The position numbers were made by a program, and so were the translations under genes. From NCBI RefSeq assembly GCF_040581485.1, contig NC_090132.1:19808911-19872910 (forward strand): a stretch of 64,000 nt of DNA. The letters run 5' to 3'. Of this stretch, positions 12,501 through 25,359 are shown one piece after another (position 1 is the first letter of the stretch; each line of letters opens with the position of its first letter). Below the pieces are notes generated by a model. It saw nothing but the letters and a program-made list of their open reading frames with translations. It was not told where the DNA came from and did no database searches. Source of the DNA: Linepithema humile (Eukaryota > Arthropoda > Insecta > Hymenoptera > Formicidae).

Positions 12501-14833
12501 AAATTGTTGTTATGTATTGTTATTATGCTAATGTAGAAAAATTTGTGCAAGAGAGAATCGTATATTATAATATTAATTTTTTACATTAAATGTAATAATG
12601 TTCTGAAAAAAAGAAATAAGAGATACTTTGGAGAGTACCAACTGTTATTCTTTAAATCATTTAGATATGTTTGAGGTTTGTAATTGGGGTTGTAATTAAA
12701 TAACTGCAATAATTATGATGTTTGAAGATAGAGAGATACTTAAAATTTTATTTCAAAGTGAAAATTATTTTTCTTGAAGTAGTAGAATGGAATAAATTGA
12801 CTCAATACACAACACACTTACTTTTTACGTGTGTTACAGTTCATATAAAGTATTGAGAACTTTTTATAATATATTTATTATACTATACATTATTCTTTTT
12901 CTTGGTTTTGATGCATGGTATTATTATTTTATATGTATGACCAGCTTAGTAAAGTTTCAGTACAGCAGTGATTTAATGTCACTTACATTCGCTTATTCGC
13001 CCTTGTACGCCAAGCATATTTCATAACGAGATTAGCAGACTTAATCTCAGATAAGGACAGAATATGGGTAGTTAGTATTAAATTATAAATCTGCATTACC
13101 TAAATAGTTCATAAGTAACCTAGTTAGATTCTCACTTAGCACGTTTATTAAAATTTTGCTTGACCTTAAAAAAACTGCGTATTGCACTGCTTACGGTATC
13201 ATATAAATTATAATATAATAAGTATAAGCAAAATTAATCGATATGATGATTGATTCACACAATATATGTAGTGATCATTTTACGTATTAATACATATAAG
13301 AAACAGTCAGTAATTCTATCGGTCAGAGATTATTGGATCAAGGTTACCTTCGCATTCCACTTGTAATTTTGGAGAGCGTGGACGTACGCGTCCGGTATAC
13401 TGACAGGATTTGGATCACACGGACTGGCGAGAATTTATCAAAGGCCAAATATAGCGAAAACTGTCAAGCCGCGATACCGGCCCGTCCGCCGCAGGGTGCA
13501 TATGCGCGGAGCCGCAGGTGTGTGTACGGTATAAAATCCGCTTGCGCTGCCGCACATCCTACGTATGTACGCACCCACACAATCTCTTGGGGATAGCGCG
13601 TTATACAGGCACACAGTAATTTATCCCGCGGAAATGAAAAAAGAGTCGCGTTCGCAAAATTTGACGTGGGAATTTGCGCCGTCGTAGTCCGCGACGAACA
13701 CTTGCGATCAACTAGTCGTCAACGCTGAAATAGAAGTGCTCGCGTACCGAATAGCTTTGCGGATTATTTGATTAAGTCGGTAAGGCTAGAAAACATACAT
13801 TATTATATTGACACTAGATCATTTCAACATCAAGAGTATTTATACTTATCACACGCACCGCAGATTATTAAGGAACTGTGCATGCAAAAGAGCATTTACG
13901 ATAAAATATTAGGCTTTTTTATACATTAGATTTCTATGTTAAAATATTTATTACAATATTTTGTCAAGTATATCACGAAATATATACATAAAAAATTTAT
14001 TACATTTATTGAATCATGAAATGTATTGTAAGATTGATAGCGCTGTCTTTCAAAATTATTATAATGCTATGATATTACCAATTCAATTTTTCTTGATTCT
14101 TGTGATGATTTGTAGTGTTATAACACATGAAATAACTTGAGAAGCATTGAACCAACGGAACGAAATATATGATGCTGTAGGGACGTAAGTCAAGTAATAA
14201 CTTACGTGCTTATCTTTCTGCAACTTACTGCTTTAGTTACTTGTTTGTTGGCTTCGCGTAAATCTAAACTTGTGATAATTGTAAATGCAACGTGTGTCTA
14301 CTGATATTATAATTTTAGACACTCTCAAGGAAACATTTCTAGTATATGTAAAGACTCTTTTAAATAATACTTAGTTTTGTTAAAGTCTTTTTACGTGCGT
14401 TTGCAAAGATGCGCGCATTTATGTTATTATACATAAATATAGTTGCGTTTAACTTTTTGTGTTGACTGGATTTTGGCTATGTCGTTTTTGGATCTCACGT
14501 TCCTTTCGCAGTTATTTTGATGGCGATTGCTAAGAAGTATTGTTGCTAGTTCCAATCGGCCGGCATGACGGATGCCTCTCATCCGTTAGGATCAACGATT
14601 CAATCACATTGTAGAGGAATAAATCACAAGTAGCAAGCCATTGTCACGTGGTAGGAGTTGGTTCCAAACAATTTATTGTATATGAAAAATCAAGTTAAAA
14701 CTTTTAATAATGTAGTATGAGAGTTCCCACGAAATAACACGCTAGTTTTACACACTGTTATTATACTATGCTTGCAATAACTTTAATAATATTTGTGAAT
14801 CATTATTTGGTAGACCTAGAAGTTTAGAGTTCC

Positions 14834-14914
14834 TTACTGCATTAAAATCTTATATTTTAAACAAAGAAATAGTCTAGAATTCTAGAATATAAAATTTTTA
14901 ATGCGTTGCAGTAA
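14834..14914. repeat. 81-bp imperfect inverted repeat (hairpin or mini-MITE)
   Basis: The left arm begins TTACTGCATTAAAATCTTAT. The reverse complement of the right arm begins TTACTGCAACGCATTAAAAA and continues TTTTATATTCTAGAA. After gaps the arms pair over about 25 bases, with the palindrome TCTAGAATTCTAGA at the centre. It has no coding content and no clear target duplication. Confidence 0.5.
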
Positions 14915-14952
14915 ATTCTTACATATTGATAAGTTTATGCACATTAATTACA

Positions 14953-15012
14953 ACAGAATAATTTTTATATTAAACAGATTACGACAGAATATTTTTTATT
15001 TTAAACAGATTT
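14953..15012. repeat. 31-bp tandem duplication
   Basis: Two units start with ACAGAATA(A)T and end in TTTAAACAGATT or ATTAAACAGATT, with a period of 31 bp. Confidence 0.6.
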
Positions 15013-15052
15013 TAATTAATGAACGCAGATAGATAACATAAAATTGAAAATA

Positions 15053-15106
15053 TATTATGGTTATTAAATTGATAAAAGTGTATTATAGTTATTAAATTGA
15101 TAACTG
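15053..15106. repeat. 28-bp tandem duplication
   Basis: TATTATGGTTATTAAATTGA and TATTATAGTTATTAAATTGA, 28 bp apart. It lies 40 bp after the 31-bp duplication, so this locus has been prone to slippage. Confidence 0.65.
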
Positions 15107-17492
15107 AAAAATATTTTATCATATTTAGTCTATTTATAATATTATCATTATCATTGTTATTCCGGTTAGCTAGTAAATGGTGAAAAGTTCGAGTCTTTCG
15201 TAGTATGTAGTTACCTATTTATCGCTGGTGCACCCCTTTAAAACCTCGTTAATTGCCAACGTACTGACGCCTGCATGCTACCCGTTGAAGACTTAATCTG
15301 CGCGATCTACTTCTCGCGATGAAGTGAACCACGTAAGACGTGCACGACAGCGCGTTAATTAAGACGATGGATGGTAGAAGGGCGCACGAAGAATGATACA
15401 GTTTCAAAGTAGATAAGCGTTGTTTTCATTTGTTAATTGCGGTATTAAAGTACCGATTTTGCACTGTTAACGCTTTTATAATTTTACATTCCCGTCACAC
15501 GAACCGTATATTATTATATTATATGTTTTAATTCACACTTGCATTGTTATATAATTATTTTCGCTTATTTGGTAGTACTATCAGAAAGTTTCTAAAAGAA
15601 ACGACAGCTTCATTAGCTGGAAAATTATTATTGTATCCTTTGATCATTCATACAAATGCGTACGTGACCTATAATATTTTTCGTTTTGAAACTGCCCGCG
15701 ATTCCGCGCAAAACGCGATAGCTTCGTTTCGAACGCTGATCGTGCGGAGATTCATGAAATCCGCGGTCCTCCGCATTGATACGAAGTTTCGATTGTGGTT
15801 ACGCAACTCGATGTCCAGCGCTCGGCATATCGCATTGCTGATCATTGATTCGAGATAGATACGTCATTTCTCGCCGTGTGCACATCAGTCTGCGTTTCCA
15901 TTCCGGTTTCGATATTTCCTATAACGAATACCATGAAAAAGAATACTGCCATTGGCGTTTGTCGCGCGTGAAATCATACAACAATATTATAAAGCAAATG
16001 ACAATTTTTGTCAATATTATTTTTGAGGCAAAAATTATTTTGTGATCAACTTTTTTAATATTTTTTATCAGGTGAAGATTATTTTATAAAGCTATTTCTT
16101 TCTCTCTTCTTTATCAAGAAATTTATTTTTAATGAAAATATAAAGCTGCAAATTTAACGAACTTACATTATTTAATTAATATATTGGACATAAATCAATA
16201 GAATTTAAAGTAAAATTTAGGCAAAGTATTGTATTTTCTGATTTTTATTCTGTTTCTTACTTTATTTTTGTTGTTCGACAACATTCTTCTTTGAGCGTAC
16301 ATATCCATATTAATATCTACTGTATCTTGTATTGTATATTGTACTGTATGAATTTTTTTGACTGGCGAATCAGCGTCGGAAAGTCGCTCGATATTCAGCT
16401 AGTTCTTCGCGGTATGTGCTAGGACGTTGCGATGTGTTTGCAGGCTGAAAGTCCCTGATAGGTTGGCCAACATCGCTGGACAAACACATAAAGCGAATTA
16501 ATGAGGCCCTGCGTGCGTGGCGCACTTGTAAGCTGCACGACTTGAATAATGGATGGGCTGACAAGACAAGCTTTGCGATATATTCCACGGTCTTCCGTCG
16601 TCTCTCGATTATCTTTCGGTTTCCTCTTTCCGTCCGTTCGTCACGTTTCTTCGTGATTTTCGACCATGCAACGGGTCCAGTTTCTAAAACGACGATGTGC
16701 GTTTTACTCGACCAGCATTGCAAATGCGTTGTTGATTTCTTCACGCCTGCATATGATTTGAATGTTAAAAGCATGAATAAGATACATCATATTTTTACAA
16801 AAATTTTGTCAATGCATAAATAATTAATAAATCTAAATTTGGTAGATAAATTATCGTTTGAATAAAGGTTGACGTCAGTTTAATCTTTGCATATACAAAT
16901 TGTGCAACAAATTAATTTTTTTTTTTCTTTATATCCGTCACAATATAATCTGAACAATCAAGAAATTTTGAGGAAAAATAATGCATAAAAATAATTTGTC
17001 ATACCAAATAAAAAGTGTACAATCTAGTGAAATGTCTGAAGAGCATATTTGGTAATCTAATTCAAATTCTCATCGCTTCTCTCGTCGAAATTTCTTAAAA
17101 TACGGAAATGTTGGATGGAAGTTCTTGATTTTAATGCGGCCGATGTCGGGTCTTATTCATTGAGCAAACTTGGAGGAATCGGGCCAATCGCGAACAAATT
17201 CGCGCGACAAGCACAACAAGTAGAGTAGGGTACGGCGATGCGAGGGCTCCCGGCCAAGCAGATATCGGAGATATAGAATTTCGCGCATTCGCTTTAATGG
17301 GCATCTCGTGTTCGGACCTGAAAAGAAGGACTGCAGACGGACGAACGGTCGAGTAGATAGATGAAGTAACGGATAGTGTCTTGAAGTTATTTAATTAGAG
17401 AAAGGCGACTGGCGCCACGGAGGGGGGGTACATAGCGAAGGGTGGTCGGAAGAGTGGAGCTAGGAGGTGAGCTTGTATATACCCTGTATATT

Positions 17493-17510
17493 GGGTGTGC
17501 CAGACTTACG
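17493..17510 (+). mobile_element. possible solo or relic transposon end related to the 53.3-kb MITE
   Basis: GGGTGTGCCAGACTTACG matches the left end of the 53312-53634 element (GGGTGTCTCGGACTCATT) at most of the first 16 positions, and a TATAT run precedes both. No matching right end was found nearby, so it is either a truncated relic or coincidence. Confidence 0.2.
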
Positions 17511-17792
17511 GAGCGTTATACTCTCGAGCGCGAGTTCTCTGATGAGTTTGCAGTCGATATTTGTCTGACGAATATTTGGCGGCAGTAATCATTTATGGCA
17601 ACTGATATTAAATTTATTTTGACATTTTAAGTGATATCTTATATTAAGGTGTAATGAAATCAAAATTTTTTTCTAAAGTAACAGACAAATGTAATAAATT
17701 ATTTAATTTTTAATATACTTAGACAACTTTATAACTGTATCTACAAGATTGTCATTTAAAAAAAAATTTAATTTGTAATGTCCTTGGTTAAA

Positions 17793-17855
17793 ATGAGGAC
17801 ACGTGGTGCCGGAGAGCACCCTGTGTACAGACTAGAGCGACAAAAGGAGGAAGAG
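17793..17855 (+). CDS. candidate ATG-led mini-exon, or 44-residue small ORF
   Basis: An ATG in good insect context (GTTAAAATGA) opens a frame reading MRTRGAGEHPVYRLERQKEEE. It is followed directly by a donor-like GAG|GTAAGG at 17856. If unspliced, the frame continues to a TAG at 17925-17927 (44 codons). The stretch is GC-rich next to an AT-rich upstream flank, as a first coding exon might be. No acceptor or partner exon was identified. Joined in phase 0 to the micro-exon at 29880, the frame would stop after one codon, so the two do not form a simple coding pair. The product is unknown, and this may be chance. Confidence 0.15.
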
Positions 17856-19707
17856 GTAAGGTACGGTTGTATCTACAGCGAGAGGTCGTGCTCGAAGGCG
17901 AGTGGAAGGTCTGAGAACACGACATAGCCGTAATGATAAATGAGATTCGAATCATTAATTAACACAGGGATCTCCGGGGTGGAAGGCAGCGCTCCGTGCT
18001 TGCTCTGGCTTTTGCCGCGTTGATGGCTGTCAGCTTAGATTCAGATAATGATACAGTACCGTTATTATCGCTTTTCCGTCGAAAATAGCGATTGTCGTGG
18101 CATCTTAGCTGCGAGAAATGTAAATTAACTGACCGGTGATATAGAGCGAGGAGAATTTCGCTTTAAGTGTGTATATTAAAATTAACTCTCATACAATACA
18201 ATTTCTGTATAATCTGAACTAATTAATGCATAAACTTACCTGAACTGTCTCGAGGAAAATTTGAATTTTAAATTAACTATTTTCAAAAAGTTTCTTTTGT
18301 AATATACAATTGCATATTTTTACAATATAAATAAGAAACGAGAGTTTATTATATCTCTTTGTTATTCTGAAAAAGTACAAAAAGTCTTTTTACTTATGAT
18401 CTCAAATTACAGACCTCAAAAAAATTATTCTTGATGAAAAAGGCTTACTGGTCCAGGAATAGCGGAATAGGTTTATAGAAATTCTAGGTATTGCAGTTTT
18501 CAGAATTAATGAGCAATTAATATTTATTATTATATTATTACATAACTACGTGTCATAAATAATTACACATTGTGTCGTATACTATTTGTTATATGTCATA
18601 TGTTATTTATTATTAATTGTGCAAGAGTTGCGCCAATTTTCGGTTATCACCAAAAATGAATCTATCAACGATTTTAAACGAGTGAAGCGGAACCGAACGT
18701 GCATGGCTTTCGTCATCGCAATTTTTCTGAGGTTTTCTGGCTGACGGTACTTTGATTTCATACCACGGTTCTCTGTCTTCTCGATATTGCTTCGCGACAC
18801 TGTCTGCTCCGAGGCACTGTGAACGAGAGTCTTATCTTAGACCCCGTCCTGTTGGAACCTCTCCAAGAGGTTTTAACACGGACAATTTTGCGCGGATGAA
18901 AACTTTTCGTAAATCACGTACGATATTGCGCCGCGTAGTTGCGCGTTTGCCATGGATTTAAAGGCGCGGAGAACTCGAAAAACTACCAGACGGGGAAGAC
19001 TTTAATTATCGGTGCAAGATTAATAGTACGTGCAAATAATTATTAATGTTTTTCAATATCCTGAACTACGCTGATCTCGCAATACTTGTAAGAAATAAAC
19101 GAAATCGAATCTCTCAGTTGAAACGTACAGTGTTAAGACAATTGAGCCATCAACACTTAGGGATAATGGATTATATTTTTTGCTCCAATAATTTTAATTC
19201 TAATAATATTCATTATGTATGACAATTTTGTTGAGAGTCGATATTACTACTGCCTACTATTGCAATTTAAATAAATGTTTTGCTCGTATTAAATACTTGA
19301 AACAAAAGTCAGAAAACATCATTATCGTATTTACAGTCCACTTGCGTGTTTAAAAGTAAATTTTGAAAAGTTGATTTACTTAATTTTTCTGTTTATTGAG
19401 ATAACATTAGAAGCATGTTGTTATTTGTTATTTGCCAATACAATGTTATATTATTTGACAATATAATATTATAGTATGACAATATTAGACGAATAAAACA
19501 AAATAGAATAATAAATATGAATAAGTTTTTGAAAAATTAAAAATATGCATTTTCATACGTTAGAGTAAAATCATATATTTGTTTCTGTCATATAAAATTT
19601 ATATATTGTCGATACATTAGATTTATTGTATATTCTTCAGGGAGTTGATCTCATTTATTGTAGAACGTGTAATAAATCAATACATACATAAATAAATGAC
19701 AACACAT

Positions 19708-19725
19708 TAATAATAATAATAATAA
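19708..19725. repeat. (TAA)6 microsatellite
   Basis: Six TAA units in AT-rich DNA. Confidence 0.75.
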
Positions 19726-22700
19726 TATAAAAAATACAATATATTAGATTAAATATAATAAAATATGCTGGAAATTTTTCAGGAATTTTGAGATATCTCG
19801 TTATGACAAGTTTGATATAAAACTCGCGATAACACGTCAAGCACGCTTGGGATGGATGAATGCGCTAATGTGATTTTAAAATGTGATTTTAATGGGCTAA
19901 AATGTGATTGTAAAATTCGATAAATATTCGAAAACGGAAAATTATGTTATGCTAAATATTAAATATTATAATATTTGAAAATAATATATTTACAAATTAT
20001 TATTTTGTTGTAATATTTACAAATTTTTATAATTAATTCCTAGTTCTCTGCATTGGATCAGTTGATAAAATTGTGTCTGTTCGTTTAACACATGTTGCGT
20101 TATTGTTATACATATTTTTATATCACAGCGCGATGAAAATAGAACAGGTTTCGTGATGTTACGTTGTTCGATGAAGGCTTCTGGCATATCGCGCGAGCAG
20201 CATTTTGTAAAACTATTCCGCACGATTCTATCTTCACGACTTCCGTCTTTGCAGCTTCTCCTTTCGCATAAACAGTCCGTGATGGTGGCCATCCAGTTTT
20301 ACGAAAGATCATACATACATATCAGAATCCTTGATCGTAAGCGTCGCGCACATGTTCCAGTTTCCGCAGGAACCCGAGACCAAAGGTGTCTCGTACCATT
20401 TCGCCCCGCCTTATCACGTGCGCGCGCGATCGATCCAGTTCGTCTTCGGCTCTCGCTCATTTATATTCCGCGCGTCTCGCACAGCTTTCGACTTTCCGGG
20501 CCGGTGGAAAGGGTGCGTGGGTAATCCCGTTGCAGCGGTGAAGTTTCGAGTAACGATTTGACATTCGCCCTATAAGTACGCCTGCTGTCAGAGAATCGAC
20601 CTCCCGTAACGGTAGGGAAATGCCGGTGACGAACATGGTTGCGTAAGCACTTCATTCGCCCCTGGAGGTTTCGTTAATATCAGTTTCACCGGTCGCTTGC
20701 GTAACGAGCCAATTCCCTGCCAGTGACTTGGGAAGAGGTTTCCCCTTCCGCTACTTTGCCAAAGCGAATCCGTTGCTCTAAGCCGCCCGTGATTAACCCT
20801 TCTAGCGCTTCTAAACGACTATTTCGCTTGGTTTCAGCCGGTTTGTGTCAATTCAACGATGATGATCACTACGTGTCGACTAGGATGTTTTCGTAGTGAC
20901 GTAACTAAGTAACTCGCTGACATTCGAAGCTCTCCGTTTGCGATTATGTAACGTGATTTGACATATACGTGATGCATAATATAGTCGTGTCAGAATAATT
21001 TAGGTATAAAGGGATTACATTATTCTGATGCATATTTAAATGATTTAAATATCCCAGATAGCAAAAAAAATTTTTGGTTGCTTTTTGCAGTTTTTTAAAG
21101 TGTTTAAAGTTTTTTAACAGCTGGTGAAATGCGGAATTTCGAAGCTGATTATTTAGTGACGACCTGGTTTTTAATGCCAACTGTAATAACAGTTTTGACA
21201 TGAAACAACTGTTCTGCGGAATTGAGTAAATTGAAAATGTGGCATAATTATGCTGTAAAAATAGATGCGTGAAGTGTAGTATTGCTTCCGGTTCTCTGCG
21301 CGGGCTTACTTTACAGGAAATACATTAAATCTTGTTCGCGCATGTGTCGCGCATGTGTGTGTCGACAGATTCAGTTTCACTTTAACGATTACAGCGGCGC
21401 GTACGGAATTCTCCACGGGGAATGTTTATGAAGCCTCACGTTCCGGCATATTTATTAGCACGGTAATTCACGCCTGCGTACGATTTAAGCAACATTTTAT
21501 TTTTTATTATCGCTCATGTGCCGTGCAATTACGTTTTACGCACGTACAAATTATCACAGTCGTAAATACGTTGATCGAATCGTGAATGCGTGCTAATTCT
21601 TTGCATATATTTTACTTAACCTTTTTATAATAAAAGATGCATTTTGAATTGTTCCTTTTATTCCGGAAGTTCTTTTAATTATGAACTTAAACGGAAAAAA
21701 GAAATAAAAATTCTTTTCAAAGTTACAGTTTCTTTCTTCAAAGGAAACTCCGTTATGAAAGGGTTAACTCTCACGGAAGCTGTATTTACGAGGTCGGTAC
21801 GAGCGATTTAAATCTGCGAAAGGGAAGCATGCGGTAGTCAGGCGACTGAATGAAAATTTCTTTTCTAAATGTCCGCGTAACCGTATTAACGTCCGCCTTC
21901 TTTTTCCGTATCTACTTTTCCGTCTCTTTTTGAAATCTCTTCGTGTATTCCTTCATTACGTTTCTCGCGTCGTTCATTTTGTCCCATTTAACGCTAGTTA
22001 GCAAACGCACTCAGCGTTTGCTCCTTCTCTTAATACGTTTATTGACTTATAATTAACGTTTCTCTACGACTTACGAATGATAATCTACATTATATAATCT
22101 TTTTTCGTTTTTCCTGTTTAAATGTTAATTTGCGAGATTTTCACGATGCAGTCAAAGCTTTAGTCGGGCAAAAAATATTTTTCTTTCGTAATATATTTTT
22201 AATAAACTTTAGCTCACGCTACTTTCTTTTAAACAAAAGTATATTTTGCAATACGATAATTATGGATTAAGTAATTAAATTCAATCCAAATACATATGCT
22301 TCAAGCGCGAGCCTATGCGCACAACACGATAATATTGTTCAGATAAGATAAAATATAGTTCACTATCTTACAAAATTGTTTCGCATTTCTCAATTATTCA
22401 ATAATTAACATGCAACTACTACATATAATTACATTATTATATTATGTTAGAAACAGCGATGTTTGTCGTAATAAATACAATACAAATACTTACAATAGCG
22501 TCGTGCAAACTACCGGTATTGGTTGAAAAACACGTTCTATCGTCTCACATCGAGAAATTTTAGCTGCGCTTAGCACGATATTTCTTAAACATTTCAATAG
22601 TGCAATAAGCGCTATGCAAATTCTGTTTTGTCATGGTCAACTGATGGTCTTGTTATTATTATTAAAGGAGATTGGAAAAAAATTTTCTTATCAATATTTT

Positions 22701-23542
22701 TAGATTATTATTATTATAACAGAGAACGGCTATAAATTATTATCAATTTATTACATATTATTTTTAATAAAATCACACGCTACAATAAATGTTATTTTTC
22801 TAGTTTTTACTTTTCTTGATAATTTTAATAACAAACTTATGTAAGATATTTTCTACGTGCGAAACTGGGAAAACTGTTTTAATATACTCGCCTTTATAGT
22901 CCGTTATATTCGTAGTTTCGCCGATCTGCACCGAAATGTCCGCGTCGCGGTTAACTGGAACGCATGCCACTTCTTCCATTTTCATCTATATTCCTTTTCG
23001 TTGTACGTTCTCTAGCTGCAGTTTTTTGCTCTTTATGCCGGCCATTCGGTTCCATTTCGCGCGTTAGCTGCCACGCGCGTTCACCACCGTAACGTTCTCG
23101 TTCACCGAACCGATTTGGAAGCATGCATACTCACAGCGCGCGTGAATATGTGTGTGCGTGCGTGTGTGTATGTATTTGTATACGCGCGTGCACGAGACGT
23201 GTCACGGCAATTTCGAATGAATTTTCGTATTTTCAACGATATAGTTGGCGCTTCGCTATCGTCTGCAAACGAGCGAGCACGGCTCGTATGTACATGAAAT
23301 TGGTGAGTCTCGGTGACGCGAACTCGTTATTTTTCTACGCGGCTTGGCGTCCGCGATTTGTCTTCCATTGATTTCCGCGATGCGTCATTTAAAAGCCGAT
23401 ATTTTGCTCGTCGATCGTTCCAAAAGAGCCAATTTGCAAACGGTGTTTATCAAGTTTTACATTGGCTACTTATCAAACTTCCATTTACGTGTATATAGAA
23501 ATAGTATACGCGTTAATTGATTTTTTAAATGTTTCTTGATAT

Positions 23543-23561
23543 GAGAGAGAGAGAGAGAGAA
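23543..23561. repeat. (GA)n microsatellite
   Basis: About nine GA units, ending some 20 bp before the left target duplication of the hAT MITE. Confidence 0.85.
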
Positions 23562-23580
23562 AGAAAGGATTTAAGTAAAG

Positions 23581-23588
23581 CTTTTAAG
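23581..23588. repeat. left target-site duplication of the hAT MITE
   Basis: CTTTTAAG here pairs with ATTTTAAG at 23801-23808 (7 of 8 bases), the copies expected from hAT integration. Confidence 0.65.
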
Positions 23589-23800
23589 CAGATATCCGGA
23601 CCGAACCGGAATTTGAATCGGAAAAATCATTTCGTAACCAAAACCGGAACCGTAATCGTAATTGTCTCATTTTTTATTAAACTGAAACTGAATCAAAATT
23701 TTATAAAGTTTATAACATTGGAACCATAACCAGATCGGTTAAATTATTTTCGGTTTACGCTTTTTTTTCGATTCCGGTTCCGGTTCAGTCCGGGTCCCTG
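23589..23800. mobile_element. hAT-type MITE (non-autonomous DNA transposon), 212 bp
   Basis: The element has imperfect terminal inverted repeats beginning CAG. The left end reads CAGATATCCGGACCGAACCG and the reverse complement of the right end reads CAGGGACCCGGACTGAACCG; both continue into GGAA and a G/A-rich stretch. It is flanked by CTTTTAAG (23581-23588) and ATTTTAAG (23801-23808), an 8-bp target-site duplication with one mismatch. CAG-starting ends plus 8-bp duplications are the signature of the hAT superfamily. The interior (CCGGAACCG-like motifs, AT-rich core) has no transposase frame, so it is a MITE mobilised in trans. The left end has drifted from CAGGG, which suggests an old copy. 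Confidence 0.75.
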
Positions 23801-24110
23801 ATTTTAAGTATTAACCACTAAAAAATGAGATTTTTGTTACTCTTCAAAACAAAGCAAAATTTTATACCAGCAATTTCTGAAACATTGTACGTGTAAATGT
23901 GGACAACGTAATATATGTGTGTCTTTCGTAAGTTAAATGTGTGTTTATAACACGGATTGTTGTACCAATTCTCTCGTAGCCGTTCGTTGCGCGCGTTAAG
24001 TATAACGAGAATTTCATTATTGAAACGAGATATTAATTTCTTTCTGAAGTACGCTTTGGATTATATTCCCTTTGACAGTCACAGCTTCACTTAGTTTTTA
24101 TATAATGGAT

Positions 24111-24128
24111 ATTCCACTCGAGTGGAAT
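24111..24128. repeat. perfect 18-bp palindrome
   Basis: ATTCCACTCGAGTGGAAT equals its own reverse complement, with CTCGAG at its centre. It may be a dimeric factor site. Confidence 0.5.
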
Positions 24129-24658
24129 GGTAAATCGGGAATATTTTTTTTTCCTATTTTGTGTTGATCCGATGTCAAAGGTAGGGCTCTCGTTTCGTGC
24201 GTTTTTGAGCAAAAACTGTGAATGCGTACACACTCTTATCGAAGATATTGCCTTCGACTGCATCGGAATAAGAGATGAGAAAGTGTAATCTGTACATATA
24301 ATAAAACTGTAATTAAAGTACAAAACCTTTGCATAGGATTACGCTTCAATTATTTCATGAAGAAAAGAGAACATTTCCGGTTTATATTTTCATAAAACGT
24401 ATATTGCTGCACATGCATGCTGTTTTATATTTCCCGTACGTTATGATTCTAGAAACATGCGTAGCAGATCTTTATTTGAGAGAAAAACATATAGAGAGAA
24501 ATGTGTGTCGCATGCATTTTCAAAAGTTTCCGTTTAATTTGGCACTTCCGCTTTGTGCTTGCGTTTTTATGATGATTTTCGAAAACGGAAATTACTTTCC
24601 AACGCATAGCACGCGAGAATTCGCCCGCTTTGTGAATTACATCAAAATGGAATTGAGG

Positions 24659-24692
24659 TTTCTCTCTTTCTCTCTTTCTCTCTCTCTCTTTC
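24659..24692. repeat. (TC)n-rich tract
   Basis: 34 nt of only T and C, mostly TCTC. Confidence 0.85.
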
Positions 24693-25359
24693 ACGAATTC
24701 GCAAATGATCCTGGGACTATCTGGGCTATCGAGCGAATTTGTCGGAAAACGAATTAACTCGTAATTGCATTGAAATATAACCTAACGTGGTACAGCGAAA
24801 ATTGTTCGTTTCTCGTTATAAAATTGCACTTCATTGTGATATTAGGCTAGTATTTTTATAAAGATTCCAAAAAGTAGAGAAAAAAGATATATTTTTATAC
24901 AATTATGTATTTCGTTATTTTGTAATTATTTTACGAAACAAAAAACGGATCACAATTCTTTTAAAATGTCATTTTATCTATATTACTCTAATCTGAAATA
25001 ATAGCGAATATACACCAAACGGGAGATTTAACGTCTAAATTTCTCTCTAAAAATAGAGTCACTTTTTCCACCTTTCGGAACTGGCCATCACATACGTACC
25101 CATCACTTCTCGCAAATCGCTCTTGGAATAATAACGATAAATCGAACGGATATGGTTAAGAGCGAAACGTGGTCGAACATCGTCGGCGGCGATCTCGTAA
25201 AACAAATTGCAAGTCTTTTTCCGGTATCGGCTCGCAAAGTACGGTCATCATACTTGGAAACGTGTATCTATCGTCGCGCATATACATGAAATATTTTGCG
25301 GCTTCGAAGGTGCTAAGAAACCATACTGAGAATATCATTTGATGATAGTCATGCGCGCG

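Larger units (their letters stand above)
6961..13330. other. non-coding, mostly AT-rich
   Basis: GC patches lie at about 7970-8310 (with the purine tract), 9690-9970, 11040-11410 and 12000-12260. The 25-nt inverted repeat is at 9521. A 122-codon ATG frame at 10450-10818 has no recognisable family and is treated as chance. Confidence 0.5.
13331..17790. other. non-coding, alternating composition
   Basis: GC patches lie at 13330-13750, 15180-15400, 15700-15960, 16370-16720 and 17100-17560. AT-rich parts hold the 81-bp inverted repeat and two adjacent tandem duplications. TATATA at 17476 precedes the possible transposon end at 17493. Confidence 0.5.
17856..23580. other. non-coding, alternating composition
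   Basis: GC-rich patches lie at 17790-18130, 18640-18980, 20130-20930 and 22860-23410, separated by AT-rich DNA. A minus-strand CAG|GTAAGTTT donor consensus is read across 18234-18245 and an ATT|GTAAGTATT at about 22490, but neither has a convincing exon. Confidence 0.5.

Noticed and set aside
18234..18245. Minus-strand CAG|GTAAGTTT donor consensus
   Set aside because: The sequence that would be the exon is AT-rich with no acceptor at a sensible distance.
24329..24757. 142-codon frame (+)
   Set aside because: Starts on TTG rather than ATG and ends in TC-rich repeat-derived residues (SLSLSLSL).
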